Shown: positions 1-11,076 of the stretch, piece by piece
How positions within the stretch are numbered: position 1 is the first letter of the stretch
Layout: the number at the start of each line of letters is the position of its first letter
Source: Leptodontidium sp. MPI-SDFR-AT-0119
Lineage: Eukaryota > Ascomycota > Leotiomycetes > Helotiales > Leptodontidiaceae
NCBI GenBank assembly: GCA_020726505.1
Contig: JAHLEZ010000010.1
Coordinates: forward strand, 62,001-126,000
Reading direction: 5' to 3'
DNA: 64,000 nt
The notes under the pieces: generated by a model
The model's input: only the letters and a program-made list of their open reading frames with translations
Databases searched by the model: none
Told to the model about the DNA's origin: nothing
Translations under genes and position numbers: made by a program

Positions 1-369
1 TATGCACATGATCCTAACATCTTCAACCATGACCGGTAAGGAGTTGGAGCAATTGGGATTAATCGCCCAGGCATTCGCACTGAATGATCTGTATGGCGCA
101 ACTGTGGCTGCTGCACGGAAAATTGCCTCGCGTTCCATGCCGGTTGTACAGTTGGCAAAGCAGGCAGTCTTGAGCGGCAAGTTTTCCCATGCGTCCGAGG
201 TCCCTTGACTTTAGCTTGACGCTAACATATCCTAGCTGATGAGATGAGTTTGGAATCCGGATTGAAGATTGAGCGAAGCTTGTATTATGGTTCCTTCGCA
301 CTTCAAGATCGAACAGAAGGCATGGTGGCTTTCGTGGAGAAGCGACTACCTGTATTTAAAGACCAGTAA
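1..369 (+). CDS. Enoyl-CoA hydratase, mitochondrial (3' end)
   Basis: This is the C-terminal part of a crotonase-family enoyl-CoA hydratase, which hydrates trans-2-enoyl-CoA in mitochondrial beta-oxidation. The gene starts before the window. Exon 1 (to 199) reads through MTGKELEQLGLIAQAF and the AARKIAS helix. An intron (200-243, GTCCCT donor, GATGAG acceptor) leads to exon 2 (244-369), which continues in frame as SEMSLESGLKIE, then the family signature DRTEGMVAFVEKR, and ends in KDQ. The phase and the alignment with the end of ECHS1 support this intron; the in-frame stop at 206-208 lies inside it. The catalytic Glu residues lie upstream, outside the window. It runs convergent with the AP-2 alpha gene. 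Confidence 0.85.
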
Positions 370-1192
370 TCATGGAGACAAGTAAAGCGTACAGATATTC
401 CCCGTTTGGTATGTAGGCTCGACGATTTGTTGACATTGGATTGAGAGGTCCCGTCTTCCAGTCGTCATATCGAACCTGACGTATTTTTACCGCCCTCGAT
501 AGTTTGACAGCAGAGGTCGGGAAGCCTTGCCGATTCTTAATGCAACAGGTTTCTCAGCTGCCATATCTCGACATGCGCCCGCTTCATCACTATGAACCTT
601 GGAAGGTTCCATTGGTCGAAAAGTGCTGCGGGTGTAGCGCCTCTCTCGGTAGCTTGGTCCGACGGCAGTGCATCAACTACCTGCCGAACCCGGAGATGCA
701 TGGCGTACACACGAGAAAGGTGCATGACAGAGGTACAGTACATATGTGATATATGTGATATCTCGCATTAAAAGTGTGAAATGCGACGACAGTTCCTGAA
801 CAAGAAGGTACGGTACCTGACCGTGTTTGGGGAAGGTGTGTACAGTCGAGACACACTCTGCGACTCAACAACAGGACATACGGCAGTCACCGATTGGAGC
901 GCGCTGATCTTGCATGCCGTTGTACCAAGTCGTATCTGCTGCAGGCTCACTTTGAGCAAGATGTTGACAGGGTGTTGACATCTCAATATATTAAGATTTC
1001 CAAAAACCATGAAGCGACCGGCGGGGCAAATGCTCGATAGGTAGGTTTTAACCTCCAGGTTGGTAGGTGACCAAGAATCACGATCAACAAGGACTCCATT
1101 AAAATGCACAACAACTATGTACCGCACTAATGACTCCCTAGACCCATCCTAGCCACAAGAAAACATGTATTCACCACGAAGCACACTGCAAC
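370..1192. other. Intergenic region between convergent genes
   Basis: This stretch separates two convergent genes, so it should hold both 3' UTRs. Open frames of 60-119 codons exist on both strands but none resembles a protein family or shows usable splice context. I see no repeat or RNA gene in it. Confidence 0.5.
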
Positions 1193-4100
1193 TTACGACA
1201 CTAGCACATTACCAAATGCATCTGATATTTCCCTCCGGCTTGGGGGTTCGATGACCTCTGCGTGAGTGGACACCCCGACCTCAAGGCGTTCTTGCATCGT
1301 CTGAATCATTATTGGGGGAACACTTTCATCCGTAGCACGAATTGTGAGGCGGACCATCTGAAGAATTGCATTAGCATGTGTCCATACCAAGAAATAGGGT
1401 CAACCTACGCCCGTCGAGTAATTAGGCTCAAGTCGAAGTAGGCATCCGAACTTCCCACCTTCACCAGTATGTAGAACACTGGCCCCAACAAAGTTTTTCT
1501 TGTTAGGATCAACACCATCGAGTATGCCCCATCTGAAGCCATCGATGGTTCTCCTGATGAAGCCGTCGTTAATCTCACGATCACCCCCTTTCCCGCCTTT
1601 GACCCCAAAGATGCGTTGAGCTTCACGTGGTGCTCCACCAATCTGCTTCCACCGCTTGAAGAAATCATCTGCTGAAAGCTCGGCAGGATCCATGAATTTA
1701 TGGATTGTTACAGGAAGTTTGAGCGTCAAAGCCTGCAATGCTCCAGCCAAGTAGCTGATTCTGATCGTGGGACTCTTCTCGAATACCCTTTTGGCTTCGA
1801 ACATGACCATTTGTTGACTTTGAGCGCCCTCAAGGATGGTACTCTCGGGCAATCCTTTGACCTCCCAACTAAGGTTTTCTTTCTCGGCAGGCTCTAGATC
1901 GAGCGTTGTCGTGAAAGAACTGACAGCTATGGGAGCCTTGTTGGAGAAGTACAGTATGACACAGGCCATTTGCCCGCGATATTCTGATCGTACTCCAATT
2001 TGTATCTGGCCATCCTCGTAAAGAACGCCTTCCGCTTTGAGAAGGAGTTTATTGTACCCGAGCTCCCAGTCAGGTGAAAGATGAGCTGCGCTGGCAAGGT
2101 TGGGCGCTTTGAGAGTCTTGGGTTCTGATGGACCAGCATCCATCATGTTCAGACCAGCAAGATCATTATGACCTTTTGCGTGTCCGTTGGCACCATTAGT
2201 CGCGTTTCCATTCGATGAGTCATTCGCTCTGCTTGCGGCACCATTTGCACTAAAGGCTCGTTTGAGGCCAGGATTCTTGGTCAAATTGAAGTCCTTCTCG
2301 TTGGCGTTGGCATCCTTGCCCCCAACCACCCAAGTCCGTTTATCACTGGTATTGGCGTGCTTTTGGTGCAGTCGAGACAGAAGTGCAGATTGCCGTTCGG
2401 GAAATGGAGGCATTTCATCGCAGACGGTTCGGAGTAGGTCATCCGAGGGAAGGCTTGCAAGTGCGAAATACTCGCATGCGCGTTGTTGCAATTCGGAGTC
2501 CAAGGTATGGCTATAAGCTTCGAAGACGTACATGAGCCTCGGCTTGATTTCGGGAAAGAGGTTGACGAATTTGATGAAACATGAAAGAATGATTGCTCTG
2601 GTAGGCGATGAGCAGCCCTGGAGTTTTCCTTGAAGGGCGATGAACTGCTCGATTGGACTGCAGCCTTTGTCCTCAGCGATGAGATGGCCAAACTCGCCCA
2701 GGATGTACCCGCCAATCTTCACCAAGGTTTCGTGACAGTGGTCTGCCTTGACATATTGCAGAATATTCTGTGCGGCATAGACTTGGAGCTCCTCGTTATT
2801 TGTGACAATTTGGATCACTCGGTGCCACACCTCATCACTCACGTGATCGCCAGCCATTGCGATGAGCCGAAGTGAGATGTCAACATACCATTGTATGTCT
2901 GTCGCGTACTTTTCCGTCAGAATAGCAATCTTCAAGACCATCTCCTCTCGGATGGCGAAATCCGCATTCTGTAGATATTGGAGAAGTTCACCAACGATTG
3001 GCTGCGCATTCGTCTGGTCACACATGCTGTAAAGCAAATCGAGGCCTTTCCGCCGCACACTGATATCCCTGTCTTTTAGCGAACTGATGATAATGCCTTG
3101 ATGTTGCTTGATTGGGTCCAGGGTTTCTGCTCTTGCAGCCAAGTGAGTCATGGCCTCCAGTCCCAAGTATCGGACGTTTGTTTCCCTTGATTGAATAAAC
3201 TTGCCCAATCTGTGTGAAATCTGCTTCATTAATGCTTGTTCCGTGTCCAGGTGGATAATCAAGTTGATGGCTTCGAACAGGACTGCATTCTGCGCATTGT
3301 TCTGCTGGACATTCTTGGGCATTTCCAATGCCAAATTGAGGATTTTCTGTAGGGACTCTCGGATTAAATCTCGTACATGGGTATCATCTGGAGCCATAAT
3401 GTCAGTGTCTCGCTCTACTAAGTGAAAGATGTTAGTACCTGAAGGCGGGTAGTACTGCAATAGTCGCAGCAGCTTCACCTGTATCCAAGGACATGGAACT
3501 TTGTAGTATAGATAATCCGCTGCGTACTCCCCGTCTACCAATATCCTCTTCATTTTTGATGCTGCCTTGACGTAACTTCCCTTGTATTGATCGGGCTGGT
3601 CCTGAGCAAGCGCCATGACAAGTGAGGTTACAGAAAGTGCGACGCCCATATCCGCATCGTCCATCAGCGAGATGATCCTTTCTGCCCATTGCGGTTGCAC
3701 AATATCTGGGTGTTTGCGGTACAGCCGAAGAAGAGTTAGAGCTGCTTTCTTTTTCACGAATGACTTGGATGTCCTGTAGATATGTCAGAACTTGCAAAGA
3801 GATCTGCTTTCGCTCTTGGGGCATACGGCGAAATTAGGAGCCTGTGGACTTCGCCACTCAGTGCCTCTCCCATCTCCCTGCTCCCTACATTTGCTATGGC
3901 ATGCAAGGCCAAGCAATTGTACAACTCATTGTGATCTGTAAGATCTTTCCGTATACTGTTGACAACAAGATGTAAAAGCTCGTGCTGTTCGTGGAGGAAA
4001 AGGGTCATAGCAAGGTATCCGATTTGTTTTTCCGAATACTTGTTGGCAGAAATTAGGTTGACGGCTTCTAGATGTCCAAAGTCGACGTTCCACCCTAGAA

Positions 4101-4511
4101 TATATATATAGAGAAGCTAATACCGTGTTAGAGGCCGCACTCAGGAAAGTATTAGGGTGCTACATACCTTGCAAACATATTTCTTCTTATGATATCCATT
4201 GAGATTCCCATCTGTATCCAAATTAGCAACTGACTATGTGCAGGTACCATTCCGTCTCGCAGCGCTTCCAAACCGGCATACCTCTGAATTTTTGCCTGCG
4301 CGAATGATATTAGCATTATGTATTCCCCTGAAGCTGTCTAGACGAAGAATGCGGACCTTATATTCGCTAGCTCCTTATTGATTCTCTTCTCCTCCAATTC
4401 TCTTGCCCTTGCATTTCTCAGGTCTGCAATAAATTGCACCAGTCCACGCATATTCGCATTATTCCCTGACGATCCGCGGCTCAGAAAGCCCGCCGCCGCC
4501 GAGGAGGCCAT
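1193..4511 (-). CDS. AP-2 complex subunit alpha (alpha-adaptin)
   Basis: This is the large subunit of the clathrin adaptor AP-2, which binds plasma-membrane phosphoinositide and cargo in endocytosis. Seven exons give 993 residues: 4357-4511, 4282-4295 (14 nt), 4168-4211, 3827-4116, 3439-3773, 1409-3387 and 1193-1357; all phases fit. The N-terminus carries the alpha-adaptin signature [18 protein letters not shown], followed by a basic [18 protein letters not shown] stretch and the HEAT-like trunk (to about residue 600). A low-complexity Asn/Ala/Gly hinge near residues 625-680 precedes the appendage domain, which ends in the last exon. The 51-nt intron at 3388-3438 has no stop in frame, so its retention would add 17 residues to the trunk. 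The gene diverges from the NDUFAF5-like gene 500 bp away. Confidence 0.95.
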
Positions 4512-5012
4512 GATGGGAAATTGAAGCGTTTCCCCCTTATGCGCTCGGGATTTCCTACGGGTTTCCTACACGTTCGATGGCTTGTGAGTCACAGTATGCG
4601 TCCCTAAATCGAGAAGAGAATTCGAGAAGAATGCGGAAGTTTGTGAAAGTCGGTCGATAGGATTAGAAATTGGGCTTCGGAAGCGGATGCTCAGGACGGA
4701 TCAGATGGCGGAGGCCTCGAAGGTTTAGCCTTATTAGTGGAACCCCATCCGATGCAGTGATGGTGGCGTGATAGCCAGCAATCCTATGAATCTGCGGCGC
4801 GATGTCGTCGGCGTGGTGGGTGTTGTTGGAATCTGTTTCTGTTTCTTAAAGGTTGATGATCCCCCCTCGTGGAGGTCGGCTAGTGGCCGTGAGCTTTTGA
4901 CAGGGGTTGAGCCTGGGCTTGAGCCTCGTCAAAGTCCTGGACGTCACGACAGCCTTCTTTCTCCCTTTCTGCTTTCTCCAACAACAGGAGGCATTATTCT
5001 CAATTCCAAAAT
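4512..5012. promoter_or_regulatory. Divergent intergenic promoter region
   Basis: These 501 bp separate the start codons of the AP-2 alpha gene (minus) and the NDUFAF5-like gene (plus), so both promoters must lie here. The part next to the plus-strand gene is pyrimidine-rich (around 4960-4985), as is common upstream of fungal transcription starts. I cannot name a specific factor site. Confidence 0.45.
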
Positions 5013-6114
5013 ATGAAGCCAGCAACTTTACGACCGTTCTTACCACGTCCCGCAATCCGGAGGAGAACATGCTTCTCTCGAAGCTATGCTATCCAAGCCC
5101 CAGGATCACCGACGCTGCAAGTGTTCAACCGGCATACAAAGTATCTGCAGAAAGAACGAGCAGCCGCAAATCCCGAAAGGAGCAGGCAGGTGGATTACTT
5201 GAAAGATGAAGTGGCTATGCGGCTATCCGAAAGACTTTTAGTGAGCTTTGCCAGATCAATTCGGACATCAGAACTAATTCTCACAGGATATCAACAGACA
5301 TTTCGACCATGTCCTCGACCTCGGCGCAAACTCATGTAACATTGCACGAGCTCTTACGCTCCCGGATCCATATCCCGACCCGACGAAGGAATCTGCTCCT
5401 ATATCCACCCGACTCTCGAAGCTTACCGCCGTGGATTCGTCACGAAATATGCTCTACCGAGATGCTGACTTACCTTTCAACCAAGAGATCAACCTCACAC
5501 GCGAAGTGCTCGACGATGAGGAAAGACTCCCCTTTGCAGCAAATACATTCGATGCTGTGCTAAGCTCCCTGAGCATGCACTGGATCAATGACCTTCCGTC
5601 GCTACTGGCGCAGATAAACAATATTTTGAAACCGGACGCTCCTTTTGTGGCGGCAATGTTTGGCGGAGATACCTTGTACGAATTGCGGACGTCACTACAG
5701 CTCGCAGACCAAGAACGAAGAGGCGGAGTGTCACCGCATGTGTCTCCTCTGGCAGATGTCAGAGATATGGGCGGTCTGCTACAAAAGGCTGGATTCAAAA
5801 TGTTGACCGTGGATGTTGATGATATTATTGTCGATTTTCCGGATAGCTTCTCCTTGATGCAGGATCTGCAAGCAATGGGAGAGAGTAATGCTATTCTTGG
5901 AAGAGAATCTGGACCCATCAAGAGAGATGTCTTACTAGCGAATGAGGGGATATACAGAGAGCTTCATGGTAATGAAGATGGCTCCTTGCCAGCTACGTTC
6001 AGGATGATTTATATGATAGGCTGGAAGGAAGGCCCGAACCAGGCGGAACCCTTAGCAAGAGGCAGTGGAGATATCAATATCAAAGATATCTTAGGTGGTG
6101 GAGATATTAAGTAA
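5013..6114 (+). CDS. NDUFAF5-like complex I assembly methyltransferase
   Basis: This is a class I SAM-dependent methyltransferase-fold protein of the NDUFAF5 group, which modifies a complex I subunit during early assembly in the mitochondrial matrix. Two exons (5013-5240, 5287-6114) give 351 residues, joined by a 46-nt GTGAGC...CACAG intron. The first 30 residues are rich in Arg and Ser and lack acids, like a matrix targeting peptide. Motif I reads VLDLGANSCNIARAL, where related enzymes usually have DLGCG; the acidic post-I residue is in LTAVDSS. LSSLSMHWINDLP and the FGGDTLYELR segment are hallmarks of this family. The start is the first ATG preceding the targeting peptide. Confidence 0.9.
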
Positions 6115-6622
6115 AATATCATTTGCCTGTACAATCATCATTTCTCAGCCAACCCACCGGATCCTCAGCCGCCTTCTTTCGAACGAGGTGAGAACAATCG
6201 GATTTGAAGAAGCGAGTTGATGGCTCAATCAGGCTGACCACATGGATTTAAGGCCAGAAGACAAGAGGTCAAATGCTGCCCAGCAGATGCCTTGAAGGTT
6301 CTTATCCCCAGAACAGGTCGTAGGTGTGTGTTAGTTAAGCTTCAAAAACACGGGACGGTTCTCACTCCAACCATCATCTGCTGCCTGCTCTAGTGGTTCG
6401 GTATGAACGAATCTTATGAAGTATTTTCACTACTGGGTATTTTCCAACGCACTCTTCCGCACGTACCATCCAATTCTCCCAAGGTTCCACTGAATTGCCT
6501 GTGTCTGGCTACTCGTATGAACAGCGACCCATCAGTCAAGACTAGTCTTGAAATCAGTTGACCAACGACACCCCCCACAATACCAATAAACATTATCCGC
6601 AAACCACATATATACGCCATCC
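6115..6622. other. Intergenic region between convergent genes
   Basis: This holds the 3' ends of two convergent genes. I find no convincing coding frame, repeat or RNA gene. Confidence 0.5.
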
Positions 6623-7468
6623 TTAATTCAACCAAGCCCAAGACCCTACAACCCTGCCAAGGGACTCATCAGCAAGAGTCGTGAACATCTTAATGCTCAG
6701 ATCCAAATCCGTTGGTTCACAGCCCATACACTTGTCTACAACCATCACATCAACGCTCCTGTTCGCTCCAACCGCCTCATTGTATCTCGTAATCCGAATC
6801 ATCTTCCCACAAAGCGGATTGTCATTCGGATTCGAACTCGTCAACACCGAATCCCAAAGCGCATGTGCCACTGCGCAAATCGCATCTGTTGGTTTATTCT
6901 CGTATCCGCATGCGCCAAAGCCGGGCCCTGGACTGTAGTAGGTCAGGTCTCCATTGAAGACCCCATTGCTCGTCGGTAATGGTAGGTTTTGTGTTTTGTT
7001 CTTTCTGAGTAGGATGAAGGAGGATTAGTCGGTTCTTTAGGAGGCAAACGAAACGGTACGCGACGAAGGAGAAGACCGAAAATCGATCGGAAAGTTAGGA
7101 GATTCGAGCGCAAATGCCCGTACATATAACACGAGAGAGAAATCTCAAGGAAGAACTGCAGGATGAAACCCATCGAGGGTCAAGACTAACTTGTGCGAGA
7201 GACCTAGTCCGAGTCCCAGGCCGAGGATGAGCGCGATAAGGACGATAAGTACGGCAATGGTGATGAACAAATTCTTTCGGCTTCGTGTAACCCAGCGAGG
7301 AAAGAATCTATCAGAGCATGAGCGCTTGCTGACTGTCGTAGCTTGTTCGCCTGGTCCTTCTTCTTTGGCATAGGCGTTTGGCGATTGAGTGGTAAATTTA
7401 CTGAAAAGACTCTTCTTGGGCGCCGGCGCTTCCCAGTCGGGCAGTTGATGCTGTCCTACTTCCGTCAT
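6623..7468 (-). CDS. Membrane-anchored RlpA-like double-psi beta-barrel protein
   Basis: Two exons (7191-7468 and 6623-7004) give 219 residues, with matching phases (GTTAGT donor, CTCAG acceptor). A cytosolic N-terminal segment of about 65 residues, rich in Ser/Lys, precedes one hydrophobic helix (LFITIAVLIVLIALILG and a Gly-Leu run). After an external linker comes the barrel domain: GVFNGDLTYYSPG, GACGYEN, DAICAVAHALWD, NPLCGKMIRI, VDVMVVDKCMGCEPTDLDLS. This is the RlpA/expansin-like fold seen in many small fungal secreted proteins and in papain-inhibitor relatives. Here it is held on a type II membrane anchor rather than released by a signal peptide. The conserved Cys pairs and the final Asp of the barrel are present. 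The substrate is unknown. Confidence 0.85.
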
Positions 7469-7953
7469 CGAGTGAGTGGTATGTAGAGAATGTAATAATT
7501 ATATATTGCGCATTGCGGGTTGAAGGATGTACAAAGGAGTGTGGGTGCAACGATGTGCGAGGGGTTGAGGAGAAGCAGGTTGGATGGTGGATGTTGGATG
7601 TTGGAAGATCTTCGGGTCCTGGCAGCTGGAGTTGGCAGGATCCCTGCCAGGGGAAAATGGACTTTCTGGGGTTAGTGCCAACCTTAAATAAGCCCCTCCA
7701 TTACCTAAGGGAGGGTTGGCGGGTATTTTGACTTCACTACTCTTCATTTCACTCGAATTCACAGCGAAACTCCGGCAACCATGTCGACAAGTATGGTCCA
7801 TCCCTGGAAACTGTCTGCTTTAGAACCGCCTCCAACTAACTGCTGAGCCCGTCCCACCCTCCAATTTGTTTTCCTTTTTTCTTTTGCAATTGATTGATAG
7901 AACTTTTGTTTTTGAATGGATTTCTTTGACTTCTCATGCCGCAGACAAGTGTC
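7469..7953. other. Intergenic region
   Basis: This is upstream of the RlpA-like gene on the minus strand. It is pyrimidine-rich on the plus strand near 7850-7920, just before the possible small gene at 7954. An ATG at 7779 starts only a short frame that I could not splice in frame to the next exon. Confidence 0.35.
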
Positions 7954-8215
7954 ATGGACCGTGTTCCTCTCTCCAGCACTCATTTGCCGCCCTCGTTACT
8001 TGCATTTAATCAACGTGAATTTACATCAGATGATCAGTTGCTTCAGAGACGTACGTTGTAATATATATCTTTTTGCTTTGTTTTCTTTCTTTCAAGGTAC
8101 GTGGGAACTCTACTATAAAATACTTGTCGTGAAGCTTGCCAGAGGTCGAAATCCACTCATTCCATCTTGGTCAATCCGTCGCTGGGCGGAAACCAGGGCC
8201 ATCAACGAATTCTGA
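7954..8215 (+). pseudogene. Possible 5' remnant of a nuclear cap-binding protein 2 (CBP20) gene
   Basis: The frame starting at 7954 reads MDRVPLSSTHLPPSLLAFNQ and continues REFTSDDQLLQRR, which resembles my recollection of the region before the RRM of fungal CBP20. A 46-nt intron (8051-8096, GTACGT...TTTCAAG) follows exactly where that segment ends. Past it, the expected RNP motifs do not appear: one frame gives 40 unrelated residues to a stop at 8213, another starts RYVGTLL and stops at once. I infer a broken or partial copy. It could instead be an unrelated intact gene of 71 codons. The family match comes from memory and is the weak point. Confidence 0.35.
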
Positions 8216-8646
8216 TCCTCAAAGTTGGCGAGGCTCTTTTGCTATTGACATCTTCTCGGATTATTTAGAACTCCTGACGTTCCCTCTATTACCGATAAGA
8301 TTCTTTTGTCGTTATGTGATCTCCAGTTCGATTGTTTAAGTATATGTGTTTGCTTTTACTATTTGGAAATGGTACATGCTCCGAGGCCTACCTTCGATTG
8401 GATTCGATCAAGGTGGAACAGCACATATATCCTGAAGTGAATATCTGCTCGCCTTTTGCCAAAAAGGAATTCACGCTCTTGAAAATGGCTTTGGGGGTAC
8501 GAACACGTGACTTGTATTCAATCAAAATACAAGGGTAGCGCGTCGACTCCAAGACACCTTCCGCAAATTCGATATTTTTCATCCTCTCGATAGATCATAA
8601 TCTCACCTCCAATTTCTCTCGCATCTCGAAGCACAAAGTCAAAACA

Positions 8647-10340
8647 ATGCCACCCACGAGAAGCAACAGCAAGCATCGGAAGTACAACCGGGACGCCTAC
8701 TACAACCCCATCCGTAATGGACGCCGCTTCTCCCCATTCGAAAGCCCGTGTATCCTGAAGAGCCAACAGCACAGTATGTCGTCGGCAACATCATCCTTAC
8801 CCTCAAGAACTTCGACTTTCAGAAGATTACGAGTAAATCCGTTGATGACTTGGCAGCACAGCTTGTGAACGCGGGCATGAAGGATGCCGGACACATCTTG
8901 ATCCCACTGGGTTGTGAGTTCGTCTGTGGAAGCAGTCAAATTTCTCAATCTCGTATTGAGAGCTGCGTATGCGGCGCTTGTCCGCCGCGCGCTCCCGTCC
9001 CAAAATTGTACCAGACTGGTAGACTGACTCTGAGTTCCCATATCAGGCTATGGTATTATCGACTATGATATCCGTCTTCAACGTCTTGGATCTGGCTCGC
9101 TGAATACCGAAGATAGCGTTGACTCGAGAACTAGTCGCCATCCTTCAGTTGTAAAGCTGAGATTCACTAACACAATGGGCGTTGAGGGCAATGGTGCTTC
9201 GACCCGTCTTGCGATTGTGCTCGGTCGAATTGTTGGGCCTCATCAACACAAGGAACGTCTAGTTCAATCGCGTTGGATTGTCCTTCTCGACCAAACACGC
9301 CTTCTGTGGGTTGTGTATGCCAACGACATCGACGAGAAAGATGTTGCCGCAAGCAAGTACGGCGGTCCGGTGCCATACAGTGTTAACTGGGACACTGCCT
9401 TTGGAGCTCAGAAGCAATTTGGCCAGAAGGTTATCCTCCTTGGTCCTCTTGAGAACATCCCATTCAAGGTCAACAAGGAACTGCCCGCACCCGAAATCCA
9501 CGCCATCGGCTGGTCTACTACCTTTGTAACGATCGATGAATCTTCTTCTACCTCCACTCCAAAGCTGTTGGTTTCGGCTGCAACTGTCAAGCGTCTCCTC
9601 GACACTAATACCTCTTTCTTTACGCTTCCTCAGTACAATAATCAGAATATGGCCTGGCTCAAGAATTTCTTGCGCTATGACCAGTTCTGTAAGAATCTTG
9701 ACGAAGTAAACAAGGCGGAGGGTCTCATCATAGGCCGCACACTTGCGGAGGCTGCTTGGTGTCAGGTCATCGTCCGAGCATACAAGTTCATGGACGAGGA
9801 TATTGAGCAGCGAGAGGGAACAGCATTCCAGGCAGACCTAGGATGTCTGAGTGATTGTTTGGCTCAGGTTTGTGGGACTTTGTCTGTCCATACAGGACTA
9901 TTACTGATTATTCCCAGCGTCGTGAAGAGTCTATGTTCAAGTATTGGTTGGACAAGTCAATCAAGTACCCTGGTCTTGATTTGGTCGTGAGTGCTATTGC
10001 TGGGATCTAAATGATCAACAAAATAACATTATAGCAGAACACTCCTGATGAAGACCCTACCGGAGATCACCTGGCAGGCCTCGCGGAGTGGGCACTCACC
10101 ATGCTGAGAGAAAACAAGAACCAAGGCAGCACCTCGTTCGCTTTCCGCTGCGCCGTCCCACCAAATGCCGAGAATGTAGCTGTCCCTCAAGCACAACCGA
10201 TTCCAGCAACCACCATGAACATGGGAAGACTCCCGAGCAATGGACGGACCAAGGAGACAACTCTTGTCGTTCGTGCCAAGGCTGAAAACGAGGGCTTGGT
10301 TAGAACTGTCAAGGAGTCTGTTGATGCGAATGATGTTTAG
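8647..10340 (+). CDS. Unrecognised conserved-looking protein with one frameshift
   Basis: I do not recognise the family. Exons 8647-8913, 9047-9867, 9918-9986 and 10038-10340 join in phase with good splice signals (GTGAGT, GTTTGT, GTGAGT donors) and would give about 487 residues. The first exon changes frame near 8741-8750: SPFE continues as KPVYPEEPTAQYVVGN only if one A is added to the GAAAG run, so the copy has a 1-nt deletion or a base-call error. The protein starts with a basic tail (SNSKHRKYNRD), then an alpha/beta-looking part (NIILTLKNFDFQKI, GCYGIIDYDIRLQRLG), then a Trp- and aromatic-rich central region, and ends in a charged tail. There is no signal peptide or membrane helix. The frame and long exon 2 argue for a real gene. 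Confidence 0.6.
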
Positions 10341-10911
10341 GTGTTGAGCCTGTTCTCATGTTTCATTATTGACCTTGTGGTCTCAAATTATTCCAGGGGA
10401 GTTATGGTGAGAATTGGAAATCGTAGGTGTCATAACATCATGAGGTAGATCATGAAACCTTCGTTGTAGATCATGAATACAGACATCTGGCAAAACCACC
10501 AGCCCAAGCCCAACAGTTCCATGATGCCAATTCCCTCTTCCCATTTTCGCAGCCTCGCTTTAGCTCTTCGCTAGTGAGTCTTTGCTGCTCATTCTCAGCA
10601 GCCTTCCACTCAAAGTGCGCAGTTACTGCTGAAAGGCTCTGCAGATTGGTGCTCTCCAATCTATCGGCATCTATCGGCGTTAAGCAGACTGACTATGGTG
10701 GAGATGATTTAGATAAGTGGTACCTCGCAAACGCACCCCAGGAGTCACCACAAGTTTGCCAGATTGCCAGATTGCCCGTAACTTTGCCGTTCAACGTCAA
10801 GTTGTTCTCTCCCCAAGCCCATCGGTAAGGCATATCATCCGTTCTTGTTCCGAAAATCTGAAGCTCTGCTCATTCCATCGATCAATCTCAGAATACAGCC
10901 GGGCCCATCAA
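10341..10911. other. Intergenic region
   Basis: This is the region between two convergent genes. A 226-codon plus-strand frame (10717-11397) crosses it, but its composition looks random and it overlaps the better small gene on the other strand. Nothing else is seen. Confidence 0.4.
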
Positions 10912-11076
10912 TCACACTCCTTCCCGTTCTTCCCTCGCCCTCGAACTATTGACGATGCCTGCCCAGACGAAAACGACCAAGATGCCAACAAGCATCATGA
11001 TCAACGGAAAGGGTACGCGCGGATTCACCATGGGGTCGCTGCTGAAGTCTTGATCGCGACGGTAGAGGATCGGCAT
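10912..11076 (-). CDS. Small single-pass membrane protein (54 residues)
   Basis: A compact 55-codon frame starts at ATG 11076 (MPILYRRDQDFSSDP) and stops at 10912. It has a polar N-terminus, one strong hydrophobic helix (PLIMMLVGILVVFVWAGIV, residues 24-42) and a charged end (NSSRAREEREGV). This layout and the positive/negative charge distribution are typical of small fungal organelle or ER membrane proteins. I cannot name it. Support is only the frame quality and the helix; a longer, differently spliced gene is possible. Confidence 0.5.
   Translation of the reverse strand: MPILYRRDQDFSSDPMVNPRVPFPLIMMLVGILVVFVWAGIVNSSRAREEREGV

Noticed and set aside
8488..8560. tRNA-like strings (GGTAGCGCGTC and TTCGTAC)
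   Set aside because: The T-arm does not pair, the anticodon arm would need an 8-bp stem, and D- and T-like parts are in incompatible order on either strand.
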